A stretch of 6,149 nt of DNA from positions 1 through 6,149 of the forward strand of contig RFLL01000390.1 of the NCBI GenBank assembly GCA_003693905.1, written 5' to 3'. The notes under the pieces were generated by a model, which saw only the letters and a program-made list of their open reading frames with translations, made no database searches and was not told the DNA's origin. The DNA comes from Alphaproteobacteria bacterium (GTDB lineage: Bacteria; Pseudomonadota; Alphaproteobacteria; Kiloniellales; J153). How positions within the stretch are numbered: position 1 is the first letter of the stretch; the number at the start of each line of letters is the position of its first letter. The position numbers were made by a program, and so were the translations under genes. Of the stretch, positions 1-5,280 are shown piece after piece.

Positions 1-19
1 GCCGATCGCTGAGCTTCAT
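1..19 (-). CDS. 5' end of an unidentified leftward gene (partial)
   Basis: On the minus strand an ATG at 19-17 opens a frame reading Met-Lys-Leu-Ser-Asp-Arg before the window ends. A strong Shine-Dalgarno sequence (GGGAGG, complement of 28-33) sits 8 bases upstream of this ATG. Another in-frame ATG at 25-23 is only 2 bases from the same site and is therefore the less likely start. Six residues are too few to name a product. The call rests on the ribosome binding site and on the open frame to the window edge. The gene would be divergent from the small gene at 151. Confidence 0.45.
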
Positions 20-27
20 GGCCATTT

Positions 28-33
28 CCTCCC
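28..33 (-). promoter_or_regulatory. Shine-Dalgarno site of the leftward gene at the left edge
   Basis: GGGAGG on the minus strand, 8 bases before the ATG at 19 and 2 bases before the ATG at 25. The spacing favours the start at 19. A run of seven A on the minus strand (complement of 35-41) lies just upstream of it. Confidence 0.5.
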
Positions 34-70
34 GTTTTTTTCCTTGTCGCCCGGCTGTTTGTCACCCGTG

Positions 71-132
71 TCGGGTTGCCGTCGCTCGGGGATCAGTCTA
101 GAGCATTATCGAAAGATGCGAAATCAACCCGA
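71..132. repeat. Inverted repeat in the divergent intergenic region
   Basis: TCGGGTTG (71-78) and CAACCCGA (125-132) are perfect 8-base inverted arms separated by 46 bases. They lie between the divergent starts at 19 (leftward) and 151 (rightward). The right arm ends 7 bases before the Shine-Dalgarno of the rightward gene. I see no convincing sigma-70 promoter for either direction here. The best hexamer is GATAAT on the minus strand (complement of 105-110), without a well spaced -35 partner. The arms could be an operator or a leader stem, or chance in GC-rich DNA. Confidence 0.3.
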
Positions 133-139
133 CGACAAC

Positions 140-144
140 GGAGG
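140..144 (+). promoter_or_regulatory. Shine-Dalgarno site that sets the start of the DUF6494-like gene
   Basis: GGAGG six bases before the ATG at 151. It decides the start: the open frame continues upstream to a TTG at 76, but that extension is not family-like and has no comparable ribosome binding site. Confidence 0.75.
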
Positions 145-150
145 ATCCGC

Positions 151-357
151 ATGAACGACGACGTCTTCAACATGGAAGTGCGCAAGTTTCTGAAAAAGGT
201 CGGCGTGACCTCGCAACGCGAGATCGAGCAGGCTGTGCGCGCGGCGATCGAGGCCGGCAAGCTGAAAGGAAACGAAACCCTCAAGGCCCGGGTGACTCTG
301 CATATCGAAGACATCGGGCTTGCGCACGAGATCGACGGCACCATCGCGCTGACCTGA
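151..357 (+). CDS. DUF6494-like small conserved protein
   Basis: A 68-residue protein beginning MNDDVFNMEVRKFLKKVG. From memory it matches the DUF6494 family of small proteobacterial proteins of unknown function, which share an N-terminal N-E/D-D-V-F-N-M stretch, a V-T-S-Q-R-E-I-E segment and a G-K-L-K-G-N-E-T-L segment, and have about this length. No signal peptide, membrane segment or cysteine is visible. Residues 5-35 look helical and amphipathic and rich in Lys and Arg. The C-terminal third alternates hydrophobic and polar residues, as short beta strands would, ending in an acidic-hydrophobic G-L-x-H-E-I-D-G-T-I-A-L segment. It stands alone on the plus strand, divergent from the gene at 19 and convergent with the phosphodiesterase gene, whose stop is 21 bases away. 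No function can be given. The gene call is firm and the family name is from recall. Confidence 0.88.
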   Translation: MNDDVFNMEVRKFLKKVGVTSQREIEQAVRAAIEAGKLKGNETLKARVTLHIEDIGLAHEIDGTIALT

Positions 358-378
358 CCCCGGCAGAGGGGGCTGTCC

Positions 379-1455
379 CTACTCGTGCAGTGGCGCAGAC
401 GGAGCAAATGCCGGTGGCAGAGGCAACCCCTTTTCGGCCATCACCCGACGCAGACGGTCCGGGTAGTCGGTGATGATGCCGTCGACGCCGCTGTCAATCA
501 GCGCCGCCATGTCAGCCGCGTCGTTGACCGTCCACACCACGACGCGCAGGCCGAGGCGATGGGCTTCGGCGATGTCGGCGGGGCGCAGATCGCGGTAATA
601 GGGCGACCACACCGCGCCGCCGGCACGACGGATGAGGCGCGCCACCGAACCGTCGACGTCGTCGATGTCGAGTCCCGCCGTCCACGGTGAGGGCCCCGGC
701 CGGCCGCGTTGCAGATTGTCGAGCCAGGACCGTTCGGCGCTCAGATAGACGGTGGGAGTCTCCGGCGCCAGCGCCTGAACCCGTTTGAGGGAGCGCCAGT
801 CGAACGACTGGATGGTGGTACGGGCGCCAACGCCGGCCCTGGTTACGACGGCCAGCAGGGCGTCGGCGATCGCCTCCGGTGTCGCGGTCTCGTCGGGCGC
901 GTCGGGGGCGGTCTTGATCTCGATGTTGTAGCGGATGGTTCCCCCCGACATCGCTTCGGCCCGGCGCAGCACCTCGGCCAGGGTCGGGACCGGCGTCCCG
1001 TCGACCGGAATCTGATCGGGAAAGCGGCGGGCGAGCCTGCTGCCGGGGCGGGCGCGCCCGACATCGTAGGCGGCAAGCTGCGCAACCGTCAGATCATGCA
1101 GCGCCGGGGTCGGCGGCTCGACCCAGGTGCCGTCGGGATTGCGCGTGCGCGCCGGGTCGAGGCGACGGTCGTGGTGCACCACCGGTACGCCGTCGCGGCT
1201 CAGCCCGACATCCATTTCCAGTGTGGTGACCCCGATGGCCAGCGCTGCGGCAAAGGCGGGCCAGGTATTTTCGGGATAAAGGCCGCGGGCGCCGCGGTGG
1301 CCCTGGGCATCGAACGCCGGCCAGGTCCGCGCCACACCTTCGACCGGCCGGCCCGGGAACAGCCCCAGTCCCTGCACAAGGCCGATGGCGATGAGGGCGA
1401 GCGTGATGACGAGCCAGACGATCGAGGCCGGCGACAACGAGCGGCGCGCGGTCAT
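379..1455 (-). CDS. Membrane-anchored glycerophosphodiester phosphodiesterase
   Basis: A 358-residue protein of the GDPD family, whose members hydrolyse glycerophosphodiesters to an alcohol and glycerol 3-phosphate. The TIM-barrel active-site motifs are all visible: H53-R-G-A-R-G followed by P-E-N-T at 61-64, E80-x-D82 (metal ligands), H95-D96 (second catalytic His), I-E-I-K at 178-181, Q-S-F-D-W at 216-220, W-T-V-N at 308-311 and a closing G-I-I-T-D-Y-P at 326-332. One hydrophobic segment at about residues 12-32, preceded by three arginines, predicts an N-terminal membrane anchor with the enzyme domain in the periplasm. An uncleaved signal-like helix fits better than a secreted form because no clear signal-peptidase site is seen. 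The ATG at 1455 follows GGGTGGG (1461-1467) by 5 bases and keeps the hydrophobic segment. It lies 158 bases downstream of sdhB on the same strand and looks like a separate unit. The natural substrate is unknown. Confidence 0.93.
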   Translation of the reverse strand: MTARRSLSPASIVWLVITLALIAIGLVQGLGLFPGRPVEGVARTWPAFDAQGHRGARGLYPENTWPAFAAALAIGVTTLEMDVGLSRDGVPVVHHDRRLDPARTRNPDGTWVEPPTPALHDLTVAQLAAYDVGRARPGSRLARRFPDQIPVDGTPVPTLAEVLRRAEAMSGGTIRYNIEIKTAPDAPDETATPEAIADALLAVVTRAGVGARTTIQSFDWRSLKRVQALAPETPTVYLSAERSWLDNLQRGRPGPSPWTAGLDIDDVDGSVARLIRRAGGAVWSPYYRDLRPADIAEAHRLGLRVVVWTVNDAADMAALIDSGVDGIITDYPDRLRRVMAEKGLPLPPAFAPSAPLHE

Positions 1456-1465
1456 GATATCCCAC

Positions 1466-1477
1466 CCGCCCGGGCGG
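1466..1477. repeat. Perfect GC palindrome over the phosphodiesterase ribosome binding site
   Basis: CCGCCCGGGCGG is a perfect 12-base palindrome. Its edge overlaps the presumed Shine-Dalgarno (GGGTGGG on the minus strand, 1461-1467) of the phosphodiesterase gene. In RNA it could only pair with a very short loop or with another molecule. It may be chance in GC-rich DNA. Confidence 0.4.
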
Positions 1478-1572
1478 CCCCGTCAACGCTGCACGGAATG
1501 CACGCCACCATCGGCCTTCCTGCACGAGAGAGCATGGCCGTTCATCAAAGCAGCGGACGGCGGCGATGGAAA

Positions 1573-1613
1573 GGGCCGCAATCTCCGATGGCCTCGACCG
1601 CACGAGGCGGCCC
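1573..1613 (-). terminator. Candidate terminator of the sdh operon
   Basis: Read on the minus strand directly after the sdhB stop (1616-1614), GGGCCGC (complement of 1607-1613) pairs perfectly with GCGGCCC (complement of 1573-1579), which is followed by a short TTT. The 27-base interval contains a second stem, CTCG/CGAG. Extended as GCCTCG/CGAGGC (1591-1596 with 1603-1608, loop of 6) this inner stem competes with the outer one. The T tract is short, so this could instead be a Rho-assisted 3' end or an mRNA-stabilising stem. Confidence 0.42.
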
Positions 1614-2393
1614 TCACACCCGCCGGGCGATCATCAGCTTCTTGATCTCGGCGATCGCCTTGGCCGGGTTCAGGCCTTTGGGGCAGGTGCGGGTGCAGTT
1701 GAGGATGGTGTGGCAGCGATAGAGGCGGAACGGATCCTCCAGCGCGTCCAGGCGTTCGCCCGCCGCCTCGTCACGCGAATCGGCCAGCCAGCGATAGGCC
1801 TGAAGCAGAATCGCCGGGCCGAGATAGCGCTCGCCGTTCCACCAGTAGCTGGGGCAGCTCGTCGTGCAGCAGAAGCACAGGATGCATTCCCACAGGCCGT
1901 CGAGCCGGGCCCGATCCTCCGGGCTCTGCCGGCGTTCGCGCGCCGGCGCCGGGGTTGTCGTCTTCAGCCACGGCTCGATCACCGCGTACTGGGCATAGGC
2001 CTGATTGAGATCGGGGACCAGGTCCTTGACCACCGGCATGTGCGGCAGCGGATAGATCTTCACGTCGCCCTTGATCTCGTCAATGAACTTGGTGCAGGCG
2101 AGCGAATTGGTGCCGTCGATGTTCATCGCGCACGAGCCGCACACCCCTTCACGGCACGACCGACGGAAGGTCAGCGTCGGATCGATCTCGTTCTTGATCT
2201 TGATCAGCGCGTCAAGAACCATCGGCCCGCACGCGTCGAGATCGACCTCGTAGGTGTCGAGGCGCGGGTTCGCCTCGTCGTCGGGATTCCAGCGATAGAT
2301 GCGGAACCGCCGCACGTTGCGCGCGCCGGCGGGGGCGGGCCACGTCTTGCCGTCGCTGACGCGCGAATTCTTGGGCAGGGCAAATTCAACCAT
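1614..2393 (-). CDS. sdhB: Succinate dehydrogenase iron-sulfur subunit
   Basis: A 259-residue protein of normal family length that passes electrons from the SdhA flavin to quinone at the inner face of the cytoplasmic membrane. All cluster ligands are present: C80, C85, C88 and C100 for [2Fe-2S] in the N-terminal ferredoxin-like domain; C170, C173, C176 and C237 for [4Fe-4S]; C180, C227 and C233 for [3Fe-4S]. These assignments follow E. coli SdhB by motif alignment. The quinone-site residues also match: P181, W184, W185 and H228. It is the last gene of the operon, 33 bases after the sdhA stop. The ATG at 2393 gives the usual alphaproteobacterial N terminus [14 protein letters not shown] (2405-2408) stands 11 bases upstream, a rather long spacing. 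Nothing is missing or unusual. Confidence 0.98.
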   Translation of the reverse strand: MVEFALPKNSRVSDGKTWPAPAGARNVRRFRIYRWNPDDEANPRLDTYEVDLDACGPMVLDALIKIKNEIDPTLTFRRSCREGVCGSCAMNIDGTNSLACTKFIDEIKGDVKIYPLPHMPVVKDLVPDLNQAYAQYAVIEPWLKTTTPAPARERRQSPEDRARLDGLWECILCFCCTTSCPSYWWNGERYLGPAILLQAYRWLADSRDEAAGERLDALEDPFRLYRCHTILNCTRTCPKGLNPAKAIAEIKKLMIARRV

Positions 2394-2426
2394 GGTACGC
2401 GAAACTCCGTCGCCGGGAATGGGCGG

Positions 2427-4214
2427 CTAGTAGACCCGCGCCTTGGGCGGAAAGGATTGGATTTCGTTGGTCAGCGGTTCGAGATGGACCGGACGGTACG
2501 CAAAGCGCACCCGGCCCGATTCATCGCACCATGAGACGGTGTGCTTCAGCCACTTCTCGTCGTCGCGTTCGGGGAAATCCTCGCGCGCGTGGGCGCCGCG
2601 GCTTTCCTCGCGGTTGGCGGCCGAAGCCATGGTAACCATCGCCTGATACATCAGATTGTCGAGCTCCAGGGTCTCGACCAGATCCGAGTTCCAGATCATC
2701 GAGCGATCGGTGACCCGCAGGTCCTGGCGCTTCTCCCACGCATTCGACAGCTTGGTCATGCCTTCGTCGAGCGATTCGCCGGTGCGGAACACGGCGGCGT
2801 GGTCCTGCATAGTGCGCTGCATCTCTTCGCGCAGCACCGCGGTCGGCGTACCGCCGTCGGCGTGGCGCAAGCGATCAAGGCGGCTGAGCGCGCGTTCGTC
2901 GGCATCGACCGGCAGCGGCGGATGAGGCTCGCCCGGTTTGATGATCTCGGCGCAGCGTTTGGCCGCCGCGCGCCCGAAGACGACGAGATCGAGCAGCGAG
3001 TTCGAGCCCAGCCGGTTGGCGCCGTGAACCGAGACGCAGGCCGCCTCGCCGATGGCCATCAGGCCGGGGACGACCTCTTCCTTCTTGCCGTTCTTCAGGG
3101 TCACGACCTCGCCGGTGTAGCGGGTCGGGATGCCGCCCATGTTGTAATGGCAGGTCGGCAGCACCGGGATCGGTTCCCTGGTCACGTCGACACCGGCGAA
3201 GATGCGCGCCGTCTCGGCGATGCCGGGCAGGCGCTGGTGGATCAGCTCGGGGTCGAGGTGCTCCAGATGCAGATGGATGTGGTCGCGCTTCTCGCCGACG
3301 CCGCGACCTTCGCGGATCTCGATGGTCATGGCGCGGCTGACGACATCGCGGCTGGCCAGGTCCTTGGCGCTGGGGGCATAGCGCTCCATGAACCGCTCGC
3401 CCTCGGAATTGGTGAGATAGCCGCCCTCGCCGCGCACGCCTTCGGTGATCAGGCAGCCGGCGCCGTAGATGCCGGTCGGGTGGAACTGCACGAACTCCAT
3501 GTCCTGCAACGGCAGGCCCGCACGCAGCACCATGCCGCCGCCGTCGCCGGTGACGGTGTGCGCCCCGGTGCACGAGAAATAGGCGCGGCCGTAACCGCCG
3601 GTGGCCAGAATCACCATCTTGGCGCGGAAGCGGTGGATGGTGCCGTCTTCGAGATTCCAGGCCACCACGCCGCGGCAGGCGCCATCGTCCATCATCAGGT
3701 CGATGGCGAAGTATTCGATGAAGAACTCGGCCCGGTGGCGCAGGCTCTGCTGATAGAGCGTGTGCAGCATGGCGTGGCCGGTGCGATCGGCGGCGGCACA
3801 GGTGCGTTGCGCAATACCTTCGCCGAACTTGGTGGTCATGCCGCCGAAGGGGCGCTGATAGATCTTGCCGTCCTCGGTGCGGCTGAACGGAACGCCGTAG
3901 TGTTCGAGCTCGACCACCGCGCTCGGTGCCTCGCGGGTCATGAATTCGATCGCGTCCTGATCGCCCAGCCAGTCGGAACCCTTGACGGTATCGTAGGCGT
4001 GCCAGCGCCAGTCGTCTTCGCCCATGTTGCCGAGGGCGGCGGAAATGCCGCCCTGGGCGGCCACGGTGTGGCTGCGGGTCGGAAACACCTTGGTCACGCA
4101 CGCGGTCTTGAGCCCCGCCTCGGCCAGCCCCAAGGTGGCACGCAGGCCGGCACCGCCGGCGCCGACGACGACAACGTCGTGGGTGTGATCGAAAATCTCG
4201 TAGGCCTTCGCCAT
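2427..4214 (-). CDS. sdhA: Succinate dehydrogenase flavoprotein subunit
   Basis: A 595-residue protein, full family length, that oxidises succinate to fumarate with covalently bound FAD (EC 1.3.5.1) on the cytoplasmic side of complex II. The FAD-binding G-A-G-G-A-G loop is at 18-23. H49, in the R-S-H-T-V motif, is the expected flavin attachment site. By alignment with E. coli SdhA, the substrate residues are H245 (H-P-T-G), T257 and E258 (L-I-T-E-G), R289 (general acid), H356 and R401. E390 in the G-E-A-A-C segment belongs to the FAD site. The C-terminal helical domain contains the usual [14 protein letters not shown] motif at 536-548. The start at 4214 lies 18 bases past the sdhD stop, and the Shine-Dalgarno falls inside three tandem AGGCG units. 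The SDH-type anchors beside it and the H-P-T-G context argue for succinate dehydrogenase over fumarate reductase or L-aspartate oxidase. Confidence 0.99.
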   Translation of the reverse strand: MAKAYEIFDHTHDVVVVGAGGAGLRATLGLAEAGLKTACVTKVFPTRSHTVAAQGGISAALGNMGEDDWRWHAYDTVKGSDWLGDQDAIEFMTREAPSAVVELEHYGVPFSRTEDGKIYQRPFGGMTTKFGEGIAQRTCAAADRTGHAMLHTLYQQSLRHRAEFFIEYFAIDLMMDDGACRGVVAWNLEDGTIHRFRAKMVILATGGYGRAYFSCTGAHTVTGDGGGMVLRAGLPLQDMEFVQFHPTGIYGAGCLITEGVRGEGGYLTNSEGERFMERYAPSAKDLASRDVVSRAMTIEIREGRGVGEKRDHIHLHLEHLDPELIHQRLPGIAETARIFAGVDVTREPIPVLPTCHYNMGGIPTRYTGEVVTLKNGKKEEVVPGLMAIGEAACVSVHGANRLGSNSLLDLVVFGRAAAKRCAEIIKPGEPHPPLPVDADERALSRLDRLRHADGGTPTAVLREEMQRTMQDHAAVFRTGESLDEGMTKLSNAWEKRQDLRVTDRSMIWNSDLVETLELDNLMYQAMVTMASAANREESRGAHAREDFPERDDEKWLKHTVSWCDESGRVRFAYRPVHLEPLTNEIQSFPPKARVY

Positions 4215-4219
4215 CGTTC

Positions 4220-4234
4220 CGCCTCGCCTCGCCT
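4220..4234 (-). repeat. Three tandem AGGCG units forming the sdhA ribosome binding region
   Basis: On the minus strand the sdhD-sdhA junction reads as three copies of AGGCG. The first copy overlaps the sdhD TAG stop and the last lies 5 bases before the sdhA ATG. Each copy carries an AGG that could pair with 16S rRNA. Gain or loss of one unit would move the spacing in steps of 5. Confidence 0.65.
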
Positions 4235-4613
4235 AGGCCCCGAACAGCACGTCGAGCACCGCCAGCACGCCGCTCAGAGCGAGCACCGCCGCCGCCGCCT
4301 TGACCGCCAGCAGGGCCGCGATCTTCGTCGCTTCGGTGTGAACGTAGTCTTCGATCACCACCTGAAGGCCGAGGGCAGCGTGGTAGAACACGGTGACGAT
4401 CAGCAGAATCAGCAGCCCGGCCACCACCGGCGATCCCATCCATGCGCGCACGGTGGCGTAATCAGCCCCGCTCAGGCTGACCAGCGAGACCACGAACCAC
4501 ACCGTGAGCGGAATGAGAGCCAGCGCGCTCAGACGCTGCGCCCACCAGTGATGCACGCCTTCATGGGCCGCCCCCAGGCCCTTGACCCGGCCGAACGGAC
4601 TGCGCAGCGACAT
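4233..4613 (-). CDS. sdhD: Succinate dehydrogenase hydrophobic membrane anchor subunit
   Basis: A 126-residue integral membrane protein that, with SdhC, anchors complex II and forms the haem b and quinone sites. Three hydrophobic helices are visible at about 28-48, 62-86 and 97-122. The H-H-W-W-A-Q-R motif at 21-27 is typical of alphaproteobacterial SdhD. H78 in helix two aligns with the haem ligand H71 of E. coli SdhD. D89-Y90 align with the quinone-site D82-Y83. The ATG at 4613 is one base past the sdhC stop (TGAGATG), and its ribosome binding site is a run of six G (complement of 4622-4627) 8 bases upstream inside sdhC, so translation of the two anchors is probably coupled. Confidence 0.95.
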   Translation of the reverse strand: MSLRSPFGRVKGLGAAHEGVHHWWAQRLSALALIPLTVWFVVSLVSLSGADYATVRAWMGSPVVAGLLILLIVTVFYHAALGLQVVIEDYVHTEATKIAALLAVKAAAAVLALSGVLAVLDVLFGA

Positions 4614-4614
4614 C

Positions 4615-5010
4615 TCAGTTTCCCCCCATCACGCCGTAGCCGGCGATCCAGCTTGCCAGCGTCAGCGCGACACTCCCCGCCAGCACGGCATAACCGCTGC
4701 GATAGACGCTGGGCAGATCGAGGCCGATACCCATGTCCCAGAACAGATGCCGGATGCCGTTGCACAGGTGATAGAACAGTGCCAGCGACCATCCGAACAG
4801 CAGCAGGCGTCCGAACCACGAGCCGATGAAGCCGGTCGCGGCCTCGTAGGCCTGCGGGCCGGCGGCCACGGCCACCAGCCAATACACCAGAAGCAGCGTA
4901 CCCAGGGTCAGGGCGACGCCGCTCAGGCGATGGGTGATGGACAGAACCGAGGTCAGTTGCGGTCGATAGATCTGCAAATGCGGCGACAGGGGCCGGCTGC
5001 GGGCAACCAT
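4615..5010 (-). CDS. sdhC: Succinate dehydrogenase cytochrome b556 subunit
   Basis: A 131-residue membrane protein, first gene of the sdhCDAB operon. It carries the family signature R-P-L-S-P-H-L-Q-I-Y-R at 6-16 and S-I-T-H-R-L-S-G at 24-31, where S24 and R28 align with quinone-site S27 and R31 of E. coli SdhC. H81, in Y-H-L-C-N-G-I-R-H, aligns with haem ligand H84. Three membrane helices lie at about 30-50, 65-87 and 105-126. The frame is open up to an ATG at 5121, but I chose the ATG at 5010. It has GGAG 9 bases upstream, gives the usual length, and removes 37 arginine- and proline-rich residues that do not resemble the family and would overlap the candidate promoter. Confidence 0.96.
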   Translation of the reverse strand: MVARSRPLSPHLQIYRPQLTSVLSITHRLSGVALTLGTLLLVYWLVAVAAGPQAYEAATGFIGSWFGRLLLFGWSLALFYHLCNGIRHLFWDMGIGLDLPSVYRSGYAVLAGSVALTLASWIAGYGVMGGN

Positions 5011-5019
5011 GGACGAGAT

Positions 5020-5023
5020 CTCC
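5020..5023 (-). promoter_or_regulatory. Shine-Dalgarno site that sets the sdhC start
   Basis: GGAG within ACGGAGAT on the minus strand, 9 bases before the ATG at 5010. It supports the 131-residue SdhC over the 168-residue reading that begins at 5121. Confidence 0.75.
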
Positions 5024-5053
5024 GTCACGGGCGGCGGGATGCGTGCTGCGCAA

Positions 5054-5091
5054 CGTCGCTTCGCCCGATTCGGCAAAGAGGGAAAGCGACG
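5054..5091 (-). other. Possible hairpin in the sdh mRNA leader
   Basis: CGTCGCTT and AAGCGACG (5054-5061 and 5084-5091) are perfect 8-base inverted arms with a 22-base interval. That interval itself holds a small palindrome, CCGATTCGG. In the sdh transcript the stem would lie at or near the 5' end predicted from the promoter at 5100-5128, about 30 bases upstream of the sdhC ribosome binding site. It could protect the mRNA 5' end or bind a regulator. No known riboswitch is recognised. Confidence 0.4.
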
Positions 5092-5099
5092 CCGCCTCT

Positions 5100-5128
5100 G
5101 GTTTAGATCGCATCGCAACATAAGTCAA
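5100..5128 (-). promoter_or_regulatory. Candidate sigma-70-type promoter of the sdh operon
   Basis: On the minus strand TTGACT (complement of 5123-5128) is followed after 17 bases by TAAACC (complement of 5100-5105). The -35 hexamer matches TTGACA at 5 of 6 positions. The -10 is weak, at 3 of 6, with TCTAAA two bases closer as an alternative. Transcription would begin near 5093 and give a leader of about 80 bases before sdhC. Read-through from the hydratase gene upstream is also possible. Confidence 0.45.
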
Positions 5129-5201
5129 CGCGACACCCCGACAATCGCCGATCATGCGTTCACAACTCATTTACGCGTTGAATTCGGTAGAACCGTCACA
5201 G

Positions 5202-5223
5202 AATCCCCCGCCGATCGGGGATT
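5202..5223. terminator. Terminator-like hairpin between the hydratase gene and sdhC
   Basis: AATCCCC (5202-5208) and GGGGATT (5217-5223) form a perfect 7-base-pair stem with an 8-base loop. A G-C pair could close further inside if one C bulges. It lies 58 bases past the hydratase stop (5283-5281), where a 3' end of that transcript is expected. However, the T run (TTTT, 5222-5225) follows the stem on the plus strand, and on the minus strand only ATTCT follows. It may act in either direction or be a Rho-assisted end. Confidence 0.38.
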
Positions 5224-5226
5224 TTA

Positions 5227-5246
5227 CCGGGGCCGGTTCCGGGGCC
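5227..5246. repeat. Direct repeat of CCGGGGCC
   Basis: CCGGGGCC occurs at 5227-5234 and 5239-5246, with GGTT between the copies. It lies between the hairpin at 5202-5223 and the palindrome at 5249-5265. Its base composition is low in information and no role is proposed. Confidence 0.4.
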
Positions 5247-5248
5247 CG

Positions 5249-5265
5249 ATTTTGCATTGCAAAAT
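5249..5265. promoter_or_regulatory. Perfect AT-rich palindrome, possible operator
   Basis: ATTTTGCA and TGCAAAAT are perfect 8-base arms around one central base (5257). The palindrome begins 15 bases past the hydratase stop and about 240 bases upstream of sdhC. Its half-site TTTGCA/TGCAAA resembles, from memory, the TTTGCAAA sites of ScfR-family acyl-CoA regulators (RamB, and PccR of Rhodobacter sphaeroides), which control acetate and propionyl-CoA assimilation. It differs in being a single palindrome with one extra central base. As RNA it would be an AT-rich stem with a 3-base loop and no following T tract, so it is a poor terminator. Confidence 0.4.
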
Positions 5266-5280
5266 TCCGCTGGCGCCGCG

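Noticed and set aside
76..150. Upstream extension of the DUF6494-like gene from a TTG at 76.
   Set aside because: The 25 extra residues do not fit the family, whose proteins begin at the M-N-D/E-D-V-F motif. GGAGG is placed for the ATG at 151.
358..378. Possible terminator between the convergent DUF6494-like and phosphodiesterase genes (CCCC 358-361 with GGGG 368-371).
   Set aside because: The stem has only four base pairs and no T run on either strand, which is too weak to call.
709..1722. Plus-strand open frame of 337 codons opposite the phosphodiesterase gene.
   Set aside because: It is antisense to an intact GDPD gene, spans the intergenic gap into sdhB, and has a shadow-type composition with no recognisable motif.
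2875..4443. Minus-strand open frame of 522 codons overlapping sdhA and sdhD in another frame.
   Set aside because: The translation is arginine-rich and repetitive, typical of a shifted frame of a GC-rich gene. The sdhA frame has the real motifs.
2541..4829. A very long plus-strand open frame (762 codons) opposite sdhA, sdhD and part of sdhC.
   Set aside because: It is antisense to three intact genes with full catalytic and cofactor motifs. Its translation is low-complexity, rich in Ala, Gly, Arg, His and Asp, as expected from the mirror frame of GC-rich codon use. No ribosome binding site or family resemblance was seen.
5011..5121. N-terminal extension of SdhC by 37 residues from the ATG at 5121.
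   Set aside because: The added residues are Arg/Pro-rich, do not resemble SdhC, overlap the candidate promoter and lack a good ribosome binding site. The ATG at 5010 has GGAG at 9 bases and gives the family length.
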